Made by a program: the position numbers and the translations under genes. The notes under the pieces were generated by a model. The model saw only the letters and a program-made list of their open reading frames with translations. It had not been told where the DNA came from and searched no databases. Below, piece by piece: positions 27,100 to 35,787 of a stretch of DNA of 64,000 nt; the first letter of the stretch is position 1, and every line of letters starts with the position of its first letter. Source of the DNA: Fidelibacterota bacterium (GTDB lineage: Bacteria; Fidelibacterota; SORT01); NCBI GenBank assembly GCA_022571215.1, contig JACZYG010000003.1, positions 62,001 through 126,000 on the forward strand, in the 5' to 3' direction.

Positions 27100-28443
27100 T
27101 TAATTTATTTCATTCCTACTATTTTTATTCGACAATTTTATTACGACGCCCCCTAATGCAACTATTGCTATAAGATTCGGTATTGCCATCATACCGTTGA
27201 GAATATCACCCAATGACCATATCACTTCAGCCTCTTTCATAGTTCCAAATAACATAAAAATACAAAACGCCCAACGAAACGGCATTTTGATGCCGTTCCC
27301 GAAAAGATAAACAAAACATTGTTCGCCGTAATATGGCCAGGTTATCAAGGTCGAAAAACCGAATAAAAGAGACGACAGCGCTACAATCCATGCGCCTGTA
27401 TAACCAAGCGCCGATTCAAAGGAAGTTGCCGCCAAAACAGTGCTTGTGCCGCTTGAAGTCCAATTTGCGGCGGAGAGAATTACCAAAGCGGTTAGAGTAT
27501 TAATAACTAATGTATCAACTAATACACCAATCATACTCACTTTTCCCTGCTCCGAGGGAGATTGGCCAATCGCCGCTCCATGAACAATTGGAGCGCTTCC
27601 GGTTCCTGCTTCATTCGAATATATTCCTCTTGCAACTCCGAATCTCATTGCCATCATAACCGATGCGCCTGCAAATCCGCCTCCCGCACTCTTTGCGTTG
27701 AACGCCGAATGAACTATATCCATCAAGATTGAGGGTATTTCGTTAATTCTCAATGAGATCACAATCACGGCGGAAAGAAGGTACGCTATAACCATGAACG
27801 GAACTAATTTTGAGGAAACTCTGGCAATACTATCCACACCCCTGATTATAACCAACCAGGTTAGAATAGCTATGACCATTCCGGTGGCGAGCATCGGAAC
27901 GTCAAATAATTTGTTTACTACCAGACTCATAGAATTCACTTGAATCGTCGTTGTGCCGAAGAGTGTTTTTATTCCCATAAAAAATGCGAAAGTGGCTGCT
28001 AACCAGCCCCAACCTAACCCATGCTTAATGTAATACATCGGACCTGACAAGATTGTTCCATCCTCATTTACCTGTCGGTATTTTACTCCGAGAGCCGATT
28101 CGGCATAGGAGCTCGCCATACCGAATATTGCTGAAATCCACATCCAGAAAACGGCTCCCGGACCACCTATCGCTATCGCTGTGGCTACACCGGCAATATT
28201 ACCGTTTCCAATCGCTCCTCCCAACATTATCATCAATGCGTCATATGAATTAAAATCACCTTTACCATTGCCTGTTGTTGGGTCTTGTACCTTTTGCTTA
28301 AAGGAGTACTTCAGGGCTGACTTAATTCCGGTCAGCTGGATAAATTTTAATCGAAGAGTGAAATATACTCCTATTCCTATCAACAATAAGAGCATATGGG
28401 GACCCCATACTACATTTCCTATCAGTATTATCAGTCTATCCAC
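27100..28443 (-). CDS. Sodium:alanine/glycine symporter (AGCS family)
   Basis: A 447-residue membrane protein with about 10-11 hydrophobic helices. GGAIGNGNIAGVATAIAIGGPGAVFWMW near residue 75 and YSNEAGTGSAPIVHGAA are AGCS hallmarks. It should take up alanine or glycine with sodium. It starts 30 bp downstream of the dinG-like stop codon and is followed by the guaB promoter region. Together with the NSS transporter at 35788-37167 it suggests a sodium-rich habitat. Confidence 0.92.
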   Translation of the reverse strand: MDRLIILIGNVVWGPHMLLLLIGIGVYFTLRLKFIQLTGIKSALKYSFKQKVQDPTTGNGKGDFNSYDALMIMLGGAIGNGNIAGVATAIAIGGPGAVFWMWISAIFGMASSYAESALGVKYRQVNEDGTILSGPMYYIKHGLGWGWLAATFAFFMGIKTLFGTTTIQVNSMSLVVNKLFDVPMLATGMVIAILTWLVIIRGVDSIARVSSKLVPFMVIAYLLSAVIVISLRINEIPSILMDIVHSAFNAKSAGGGFAGASVMMAMRFGVARGIYSNEAGTGSAPIVHGAAIGQSPSEQGKVSMIGVLVDTLVINTLTALVILSAANWTSSGTSTVLAATSFESALGYTGAWIVALSSLLFGFSTLITWPYYGEQCFVYLFGNGIKMPFRWAFCIFMLFGTMKEAEVIWSLGDILNGMMAIPNLIAIVALGGVVIKLSNKNSRNEIN

Positions 28444-28473
28444 TGAATCGGCAACCTATTTTATTTCATAGAA

Positions 28474-31386
28474 TCACTGTTTAAATCCGCGTACCCATTC
28501 CATCGCCTCTTCCTTCGAGTTCAGAATTTTTACTCCGGTAGGTAGAGATTTTAAAAACGATTTTCCATATTGTTTTTGAGAAAGCCTGTTATCAAGAAGA
28601 ATTACGATTCCCTTATCTGTTTTTGAGCGTATCAGCCGGCCAAATCCTTGTCGGAATTTGATGATCGCTTCCGGCAAGGAATAATTCATAAACGCATTTT
28701 TCCCTTCCTTTTTCAAACTATCCTCGATAGCCAGGACTATAGGTTCGGTTGGTACGGCAAAAGGGAGTTTGGTAATTACCAACAATTCAAGAGCGCTGCC
28801 AGGAACATCTATCCCCTCCCAGAAGGATTCTGTACCGAGCAATAAACTTCCCCTCTCATTCTTAAGTTTTTCCTGAAGAGAATAACGCGAGCCGTCCTTC
28901 TTTTGACCAAGTAAAGATAAGCCCAACTTCTTATATAACGGTTCAAGTTTTTCATAAAACCGGTTCATCATATTGTATGATGTAAAGAGAATCAGACCAC
29001 CCAATTGAAGTTTTTCACTAATCGACGAAATTAGGTCTATAGCGTTTTCATTGAAAGTTTCCGCATTAGGCGGAGGTAAAAAATTCATGATGCCGATAAT
29101 AGATTGCTCATCATAATTAAAAGGAGAGCCGACTTCTAAAGTAACCAATCGTTCATGCTCGTCTCTCCCAATTCCAGTCCTCTCAAGAAAATATGAAAAA
29201 TCTCCGGCTGTTGTCAGAGTGGCTGAGGTAAACACGGCGCTTCTGAGTCCCGAATAAAGAACTTCATTTAGTTTATCAGCCATATTCAAAGGAACTGAAT
29301 GAAGTCGTACATCTATACTATCGGCTTTCGAAGGAAGCTCCACCCAATAAACATGGTCTTCGTTAGATGGATCGAATAATTCTTCGCTGAGCGTGATCAT
29401 TTTTCCAAGAGATTCATAAGCCAGTAGAATTTCTACCGATAATTCTTCCGCTGTTTTGTTGTCAAAAGAGAGATCCCTTGCCATTTCAAGAAACTCTTTA
29501 ACAGATTCCTTCAGCGAATACAGTGTTGTTAGAAGATCGTTTATTCGCTCGGAAACATTTTCAAAAAAGGCTGTTCCCGCTTTATATCTGATTTTGGAAA
29601 CATAATTTGTCCTAACTTCCGGAACCCACTCAGGCGATTTATTAAGGTCAGAAAAGAGCTCGAGTGATTTCGCATCAGCTAATTCAGAATTTACAATGAT
29701 CCTGTTCAAAACACTTAACAGCGTGTCCGAATTTGCTATAGAATCCAACTGTGGAATAATTCGAGCTAATTTATCCGCTACGCCTCCAGCCACACTATCT
29801 TTATCATGAAGCGCGGTGAGAACGTTTTTTATCTTCCAGACGGATAGTTCCTCGCCTAAAAATTGCCACGCGTCTTTTTCAAGATTATGCGCTTCGTCTA
29901 CAACTAAATTCTGGTAATCATTGAGAACTTGATTATTTGATACCGCATCCGATAGCAGTAAAGAATGATTTACTACTAATACGTCCGCGGTGCCCGATGC
30001 CTCTCTCACCTTGCCAAGATAGCAACCGTTGTATTGTTTACATCTCATTCTGTTACACTTCCCCGAATCCGCTGAAAGTTTGCCCCATAACAAGAATGAC
30101 CTATTACGATTGAAGCCGTGATTCTCTTCAATATCCCCCGTTTTCGTGTGTTTTATCCAGGTTATAATCGGAGCAAAATTGACTCTTTCAGAGGCTGTCA
30201 TATAATCGGCGGAATCTGAAAGAAGTTGATGATATCTTGTCAAGCAAATATAATTATTTCGTCCCTTTAGCAAGACTGCCTTAAACGGAATTTTCAAAGA
30301 TTTGTATAAAAAGGGTATATCTTTGTTGAACAGTTGATCTTGAAGATTTTTCGTTCGTGTGGATATGACTACTCTCTGAGCTCCCGACCGATTTTCATGC
30401 GCCCACATTATCGCTGGTACTAAATAACCGAGCGTTTTCCCGACTCCTGTTCCCGCCTCAATTGCGAGAAATTTTTCTGAATTGAATGCTTCAGCCACCG
30501 CAAAAGCCATATTCTCTTGTTGAGGTCTTTCTTCATAACCCTTGAGATTGCGGGATAAAACGCCACCTACTTCAAATTTTGCTTTAACCTCCTTCGGGTC
30601 AATTAGATTGAGTTTGGGAGCTGCTTCGAATTGTACAGGCATCGACTTGCCTATTACATTATCTCCAAGAATATCTTTATGATTTGGTAACAGCTCACTG
30701 CCTTCTTTTATTTCATGGTTTTCAATTGATTTGCTTAGTTGCTCAAATAATTTGACCGCGGAGTTATTTGTACCCTGAAATAATTTTGCCAAGGAGCTTA
30801 GCGTTTGATAGCTTGACTCATACATTCTGTCAATAATTTTTAGGAAAAGTAATCCCGATCTCTCCGCGTCCGAAGACGCTCTATGCGCATCGGTGGGATC
30901 TAGCTTAAAATAATCAGCCAAGGTAACTAATTTATGATTTGTCACCCACCAGAAAAATATCCTTGAAAGTAAAGAGCTGTCATATACGTCGTTCTTAAAA
31001 TACGCATCCGGTTTTCTTGCAGATGATGAAGCAGTTGCGTTTATCTTAGCGCCCCATACTCTCAGAAATCCCATGTCGAAAGGAGAATTATGCGCAACCA
31101 AAGGATAATTCCCGCAATATTCTATGAATTCGGGTAGGATCTCCTCGATTTCGGGAGCATCTTTTACATCATCATTTGAGATGCCGGTAAGGTCCGTTAT
31201 GAACTTTGGTATCCTTATAGAGGGCAATACGAGTGAATTAAATCTTTCTTGAGGTTCACCATCAACAAATTTTGTGGCGCCAATTTCAATTATATACTCT
31301 TTGGAAGAGTCCAACCCTGTAGTCTCAAGATCAAGCGCTATGAATTCCTTAAGACCTAATCTATTAAGAGAAGATGTATCAGGCAT
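28474..31386 (-). CDS. DinG-type helicase with N-terminal DEDD 3'-5' exonuclease
   Basis: A 970-residue fusion. Residues about 14-190 are a DnaQ-like exonuclease (ALDLETTGLDS with the DxE pair, later HNSPFDMGF and DAHRASSDAE). Residues about 280-960 are an XPD/DinG superfamily 2 helicase with Walker A EAGTGVGKT, VVDEAH and the cysteines CNRMRCKQYNGC of an iron-sulphur site, then LLLGTESFWEGIDVPG and FRQGFGRLIRS. Firmicutes DinG proteins share this exonuclease-helicase order, while E. coli DinG lacks the exonuclease. A role in repair or removal of unusual DNA or RNA-DNA structures is inferred. Confidence 0.9.
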   Translation of the reverse strand: MPDTSSLNRLGLKEFIALDLETTGLDSSKEYIIEIGATKFVDGEPQERFNSLVLPSIRIPKFITDLTGISNDDVKDAPEIEEILPEFIEYCGNYPLVAHNSPFDMGFLRVWGAKINATASSSARKPDAYFKNDVYDSSLLSRIFFWWVTNHKLVTLADYFKLDPTDAHRASSDAERSGLLFLKIIDRMYESSYQTLSSLAKLFQGTNNSAVKLFEQLSKSIENHEIKEGSELLPNHKDILGDNVIGKSMPVQFEAAPKLNLIDPKEVKAKFEVGGVLSRNLKGYEERPQQENMAFAVAEAFNSEKFLAIEAGTGVGKTLGYLVPAIMWAHENRSGAQRVVISTRTKNLQDQLFNKDIPFLYKSLKIPFKAVLLKGRNNYICLTRYHQLLSDSADYMTASERVNFAPIITWIKHTKTGDIEENHGFNRNRSFLLWGKLSADSGKCNRMRCKQYNGCYLGKVREASGTADVLVVNHSLLLSDAVSNNQVLNDYQNLVVDEAHNLEKDAWQFLGEELSVWKIKNVLTALHDKDSVAGGVADKLARIIPQLDSIANSDTLLSVLNRIIVNSELADAKSLELFSDLNKSPEWVPEVRTNYVSKIRYKAGTAFFENVSERINDLLTTLYSLKESVKEFLEMARDLSFDNKTAEELSVEILLAYESLGKMITLSEELFDPSNEDHVYWVELPSKADSIDVRLHSVPLNMADKLNEVLYSGLRSAVFTSATLTTAGDFSYFLERTGIGRDEHERLVTLEVGSPFNYDEQSIIGIMNFLPPPNAETFNENAIDLISSISEKLQLGGLILFTSYNMMNRFYEKLEPLYKKLGLSLLGQKKDGSRYSLQEKLKNERGSLLLGTESFWEGIDVPGSALELLVITKLPFAVPTEPIVLAIEDSLKKEGKNAFMNYSLPEAIIKFRQGFGRLIRSKTDKGIVILLDNRLSQKQYGKSFLKSLPTGVKILNSKEEAMEWVRGFKQ

Positions 31387-31458
31387 AGTTACCCAAAAGA
31401 ACCGTAGAAATCATTATTGTAAAATATCTTGTTATAGAAGGTTTTATGTAGAGGATGC

Positions 31459-32637
31459 TCAAACTGAAGCAAAAGCCCTAACAACATCAAAAAGAAGTTT
31501 TGGATGCTTCATCAGCGCGGTCTTGAATACCCTGCCTAATGTTCTCTTAGATTGCGGAAGAGAGCTGATGATCTCGGCCGTTCTATTCAAGTCATCATCG
31601 GTTAATTTGCCAACGGCAGATTTTATCTTGTACATCCTTTCATAGCTTTTTCCGAGAAGTTTATGCCATTGTTTTTCATATTTCGTAAGAAACTTATACG
31701 AATAATCTCCCGCGCGAATCGCCTCAGCAGCCCTTGTACCCGCCAAACGACCCCCTTGCATACCTGATACGATACCACCTCCTGATACAGGATTTACCAT
31801 ATGAGCCGCATCCCCCGCAAGCATGATGTTATCAGCCGCAATTTTCGGGAGAGTATGAGCGCATGGAACTCCGCCAACAACTGTCGTGAGGATTGACGCT
31901 TCAGGATAGTTTTTTTCCATAAAATTATCGAGATATTTCCGCGCGGACTTACTCTTATTATGATTACCTGCGACTCCTAATCCAATATTAGCGTATTTAT
32001 CGCCTTTGGGAAACACCCATAAATATCCTCCCGGTGCGACTTCGGAACCCAAATAAAAATCAAGACGATTCGGTTTGCAATCAACGTTGCCGACAGATAT
32101 TTGAATAGCCGATTCCATATCCTTTAACTTTATAGTTGTTTTGAGACCAGCCCATCTTCCGACTCTAGATTCCACTCCATCGGCGGCGATAATAATCTTG
32201 CTTCTGAATTCAACTTTCTCATTTAAATATTTGATTTTTACTCCCTTGACACTGTCACCCTCTTTCACAAGGTCGTATACATAAGCCTTCGTCATGATGG
32301 TAGCGCCTGCATTGCCTGCCATCAATGCTAACTCATAATCAAAGATTCTACGGTCCAGAACATATCCACCGTCAGAAAGACCCTCTATATCTACGCTAAG
32401 ACCGGCAGGAGATACAAGTCTAAACGAATTTATTTTAGAAGCTATCCATTTATCATTTGGTTCTATAAATCTTGCAAGACCTTCTGCTCCAACCGCTTCT
32501 CCGCAACGGACAGGCATACCGATATCTCTGTCCTTTTCAAGCATAAGAACTGATGCTCCGCCTTCTGCTGCGAATTTTGCTGCCGTACTGCCCGCGGGGC
32601 CTCCTCCTACCACAATCAGATCATATTCGTCTTTCAT
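31459..32637 (-). CDS. Geranylgeranyl reductase family flavoprotein
   Basis: An FAD enzyme of 392 residues. It has the Rossmann motif DLIVVGGGPAGSTAAK at the N-terminus, the family cysteine segment PVRCGEAVG, the YLWVFPKGD substrate-site motif and the second FAD motif MLAGDAAHMVNPVSGGGI. The family saturates double bonds of geranylgeranyl or other polyprenyl chains. The ATG at 32635-32637 begins the conserved fold and overlaps the ferredoxin stop as ATGA; an open extension upstream lies inside the ferredoxin gene and is not real. The substrate may be a lipid or the menaquinone side chain. Confidence 0.85.
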   Translation of the reverse strand: MKDEYDLIVVGGGPAGSTAAKFAAEGGASVLMLEKDRDIGMPVRCGEAVGAEGLARFIEPNDKWIASKINSFRLVSPAGLSVDIEGLSDGGYVLDRRIFDYELALMAGNAGATIMTKAYVYDLVKEGDSVKGVKIKYLNEKVEFRSKIIIAADGVESRVGRWAGLKTTIKLKDMESAIQISVGNVDCKPNRLDFYLGSEVAPGGYLWVFPKGDKYANIGLGVAGNHNKSKSARKYLDNFMEKNYPEASILTTVVGGVPCAHTLPKIAADNIMLAGDAAHMVNPVSGGGIVSGMQGGRLAGTRAAEAIRAGDYSYKFLTKYEKQWHKLLGKSYERMYKIKSAVGKLTDDDLNRTAEIISSLPQSKRTLGRVFKTALMKHPKLLFDVVRAFASV

Positions 32638-32825
32638 GCGGAAGCCATTTCTTTTTCTACTGTGTGCAGAACTTCTATTGGACATATCCAAACGCAAAGA
32701 TCGCAATCTATGCATCTATCATGCAGAATATCAATTTGAGCTTCAAATAACTCGATTGCGTCTACGGGACAAACAGCAACGCACGTTCCACAAAAATCAC
32801 ATTTATTTTCTTCTACTATTATCAT
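32634..32825 (-). CDS. Two-cluster [4Fe-4S] ferredoxin
   Basis: A 63-residue ferredoxin with two complete CxxCxxCxxxCP motifs: Cys 9, 12, 15, 19 and Cys 38, 41, 44, 48. Its stop codon overlaps the start of the reductase gene, so the two are translationally coupled. In archaeal geranylgeranyl reductases a neighbouring ferredoxin is known to be able to supply electrons, so this is the likely electron donor here. The gene begins 103 bp after the end of purF and may have its own promoter. Confidence 0.9.
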   Translation of the reverse strand: MIIVEENKCDFCGTCVAVCPVDAIELFEAQIDILHDRCIDCDLCVWICPIEVLHTVEKEMASA

Positions 32826-32928
32826 TTTTAAAATCCTAACAGATCTTTATTTTAATATTATGACTGAACAGAATATACTGCTAATATGAAATATATTCAA
32901 TCAGGAAGAGAAGTTTTACTTAAACACC

Positions 32929-34326
32929 TTAACTTTCGAAACTCTGTTTATTGGTCATCTTATCTACTTTTATCGGATAATCTCCGCTAAAACATGCCGT
33001 ACAGAAATTTGAGTGATCCATTCCTGTTGCATCAAGCATTCCTTTTAGAGAGAGATAATGGAGTGAATCCACATCGAGATATTCTTTAATTTCTTCAACA
33101 CTCATATTATTCGCTATAAGTTCATCGGAGGTAGGAAAATCCATTCCATAAAAACAGGGGTGTTTTATGGGAGGACTTGATACTCTGACATGGACTTCCT
33201 TACATCCGGCTTTTTTGAGTAATCTCGTAAGTTTTTTCAGTGTTGTGCCTCTAACTATAGAATCCTCTACTACTATAACTTTCTTGTCTTTTAATACGCC
33301 CCCTACGGGATTGAACTTAATCTTTACGCTGAAATCCCGCTGAGACTGTCTCGGATTGATGAATGTCCTCCCAACATAATGATTCCTGATCAACCCGATT
33401 TCAAATTTTTTGCCTGATTGAGAAGAATATCCCAATGCAGCCGTATTACTGCTGTCAGGAACTGAAATAACTATATCAGCATCCTCGATATCTGCTTCAT
33501 CGGCAAGATTATTACCTAACTTTCTCCGTGTCTTATCAACGAACTCACCGAAAACCCGGCTATCGGGACGGGAAAAATACACATACTCAAATATACAATA
33601 TTTCGGAGTGCTCTCACCCTTGTGTGAGTGCAGACCGTCCTCGTCAATTACGATTATCTCACCCGGCTCAACATCCCTAAGATATTCCGCCTCGACGAGA
33701 TCTAAGGCACAAGATTCGGAAGCGAAGATATAATTATCGCCTAATTTGCCGACACATAAAGGTCTGAATCCGTAGGAATCCCTGAATGCGATCAGCTTAT
33801 CCCCTGTCATTATAACAATGGAATATGCGCCTTTAACAAAAGAGAGGGCGTCTCTAATTTTATCTTCAATCGAATCTTCTTTACTCCGAGCGATAAGGTG
33901 AACCAGGAGCTCGGTATCGGTAGTAGTCTGAAAGATAGTTCCTTCCTTCATCAGTTTTTTTCTTAACGAAGTAGTATTTACAAGATTGCCATTATGAGAT
34001 ATTGCTATTTGATAGTCGAGCAAATTAAAAACAAGCGGTTGAATATTCGCAATTTTGGAAGCGCCCGTAGTTGAATACCTGTTATGCCCGATTGCAATAT
34101 GACCCTTCAATTGCTCGAGAGTTTCGGCGTTCGAAAAAATGTCAGCCACCAATCCCATTCCGAGATGCTTATAGGATTTTTTGCCGTCTGTGGAGACAAT
34201 CCCTGACGATTCCTGCCCTCTATGCTGGAGAGCAAATAATCCGTGATAAGTTATTGTCGAAGCTTCCGGGTGTCCGTAAATTCCGAATACTCCGCACTTT
34301 TCGTTTATACTGCTTTTACGATTCAT
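32929..34326 (-). CDS. purF: Amidophosphoribosyltransferase PurF
   Basis: First step of purine synthesis, making phosphoribosylamine from PRPP and glutamine. From the ATG at 34324-34326 it has 465 residues with a ten-residue propeptide before catalytic Cys 11 (NEKCGVFGIYG). The glutaminase domain has LQHRGQESSGI and HNRYSTTG; the PRPP site is VIVVEDSIVRGTT. Cysteines in YCIFEYVYFSR, HPCFYGMDFP and FCTACF match the iron-sulphur-containing class known from Bacillus. The frame is open 50 codons upstream, but that part overlaps the PHP gene and has no family similarity. The chosen start overlaps that gene by 11 bp. Confidence 0.95.
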   Translation of the reverse strand: MNRKSSINEKCGVFGIYGHPEASTITYHGLFALQHRGQESSGIVSTDGKKSYKHLGMGLVADIFSNAETLEQLKGHIAIGHNRYSTTGASKIANIQPLVFNLLDYQIAISHNGNLVNTTSLRKKLMKEGTIFQTTTDTELLVHLIARSKEDSIEDKIRDALSFVKGAYSIVIMTGDKLIAFRDSYGFRPLCVGKLGDNYIFASESCALDLVEAEYLRDVEPGEIIVIDEDGLHSHKGESTPKYCIFEYVYFSRPDSRVFGEFVDKTRRKLGNNLADEADIEDADIVISVPDSSNTAALGYSSQSGKKFEIGLIRNHYVGRTFINPRQSQRDFSVKIKFNPVGGVLKDKKVIVVEDSIVRGTTLKKLTRLLKKAGCKEVHVRVSSPPIKHPCFYGMDFPTSDELIANNMSVEEIKEYLDVDSLHYLSLKGMLDATGMDHSNFCTACFSGDYPIKVDKMTNKQSFES

Positions 34327-35383
34327 TAGAATCCTCTTTCTGTAACCGTATGTGATTAGAATATATCCATCCTTTACCGCCTTGATATACCTCAACTCTA
34401 TAGACACCCGGTTCCTTAACGATTCTTGAAGCGGAGTCGCCGCTAACCCTTCCACCTCGTTTTCCGTTATATACAAATCTGATTACCGCATCGGCGGGTA
34501 GAATTACCTGAAGATTCACTCCCTCCTCAGGTATCTCTACTGTTTGACCCATGTTATATCTCTTTCCATCCGCTTCAGCCCAAAATCTAAATCCCCGGGC
34601 ATCACCCAACTTGTAATTGCTGATAAAACACCTTGCGCTCCTTATAGCATTGATAAACCTGTTCTTACTGTCAATTACATGATCCCCTGGATTTAACGGT
34701 TCATAAAAAAGCAGATGAGTCCTTATTGTTTTAAACAGAACTTTATAAGGGAATACCTTAACTTTAATTCCTATTGACAGTTTATGGATATATTGATGCG
34801 CATCTACGCCACCTATGCCGCTGACGCGTCTCTGTATGTTCAGTTCATCCCATTTCTCTAATATTCTGTCAGTTGGAGTGATCAATGAAGACCTTGGATG
34901 CAGCCATCGCCACACTTTATTCCATTTAGTAAGTCCTTCCATCCAGTGGGACATCTGGTTCCATATTTCTATAGAATCGAATCCATCAAGTTCCCAGTGC
35001 GTCCAGGGATAAGGTGGATATGAAACAAGGTGACTACGGATTTCATCCGGATGGGCAATAATTCCTAATGCGCCCTTTTTCGCAGCGGTGTCTACATATT
35101 CATCAACTAAATAATCTTTGGGCATCACCTTATCAATATCAAATATCATGTAATGATTTTCATCATTCGTGTCATTGTGTTCATAACCGAATAGCGATAA
35201 TAATCCGTCATTCCACCCTTCGTAGCCGTCCTCAATTGGTTTCAAAGTAAAATGATCCGTGAACATCAAGTAGTCGAGTCCCACAGAATTTCCTGCATCG
35301 ATGACTTCTTCGATCCTTCCCGAACCATCTGAATAGACCGAATGCATGTGAATGCAGCCTACTTTTTCGTGAAGTTCATTCAT
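34316..35383 (-). CDS. PHP-domain metal-dependent phosphoesterase
   Basis: A 355-residue protein. Residues about 10-225 carry a PHP fold: H-x-H in GCIHMHSVYSDGSG, FTDHF, AHPDE and GGVDAH supply metal ligands. A C-terminal domain of about 90 residues with PEEGVNLQVILPADA looks like a small beta-sandwich. It has no signal peptide. It overlaps the DUF2279-like gene upstream and purF downstream, so it is in the purF operon, yet no known step of purine synthesis needs it. Substrate unknown. Confidence 0.75.
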   Translation of the reverse strand: MNELHEKVGCIHMHSVYSDGSGRIEEVIDAGNSVGLDYLMFTDHFTLKPIEDGYEGWNDGLLSLFGYEHNDTNDENHYMIFDIDKVMPKDYLVDEYVDTAAKKGALGIIAHPDEIRSHLVSYPPYPWTHWELDGFDSIEIWNQMSHWMEGLTKWNKVWRWLHPRSSLITPTDRILEKWDELNIQRRVSGIGGVDAHQYIHKLSIGIKVKVFPYKVLFKTIRTHLLFYEPLNPGDHVIDSKNRFINAIRSARCFISNYKLGDARGFRFWAEADGKRYNMGQTVEIPEEGVNLQVILPADAVIRFVYNGKRGGRVSGDSASRIVKEPGVYRVEVYQGGKGWIYSNHIRLQKEDSNES

Positions 35384-35763
35384 CTGAGATTATTCGCTAT
35401 GAACCATCCCGCTGCAATACCCACCATATCAACAGCCAAATCCTTCATGCTAAAATGGTTACCCTCTTCTCCTCTATCCTTAATTTCTTTCCCGAGTCCA
35501 ACTAAAATTGAGAATGGAATGCTTACTGATAGTGAAGTTGTATTCGAAAAACCAAAAGGTTTTTTCATATAATAATAGGTACTTGTTGTAAGGATCAGGC
35601 TAACAGAAAAATGTTTCAACTTGTCTATACCAGTCCAAGCATCCACTTTTTTAAATTCGCTCGCTGAAGTTATTCTAAGATATAAATTCGGTTTCGATTT
35701 AGAAAAAGATGCCGAATCGGCCCATAATTCCAAGCTCATGTACAGGATGAAAAATGAAATCAA
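35380..35763 (-). CDS. DUF2279/YfiM-like exported protein
   Basis: A 127-residue protein with an N-terminal hydrophobic leader (about 1-17). The body has the pattern TGIDKLKHFSVSL, then a hydrophobic segment, GLGKEIKDRGEEGNHFSMKDLAVDMVGI. These D-K-x-x-H, G-x-x-K-E-x-x-D and D-x-x-x-D-x-x-G groups are the mark of the YfiM/DUF2279 family, whose function is unknown. The 4-bp overlap with the PHP gene indicates cotranscription. Confidence 0.6.
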   Translation of the reverse strand: MISFFILYMSLELWADSASFSKSKPNLYLRITSASEFKKVDAWTGIDKLKHFSVSLILTTSTYYYMKKPFGFSNTTSLSVSIPFSILVGLGKEIKDRGEEGNHFSMKDLAVDMVGIAAGWFIANNLR

Positions 35764-35787
35764 TCCTAAGTTTTTGATAGTCTTGAT

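Noticed and set aside
32638-32715. Upstream extension of the reductase by 26 codons
   Set aside because: It overlaps the ferredoxin coding sequence; the ATGA junction gives the natural start.
34327-34476. Upstream extension of purF by 50 codons
   Set aside because: It overlaps the PHP gene and would place a long peptide before the catalytic cysteine, unlike the family.
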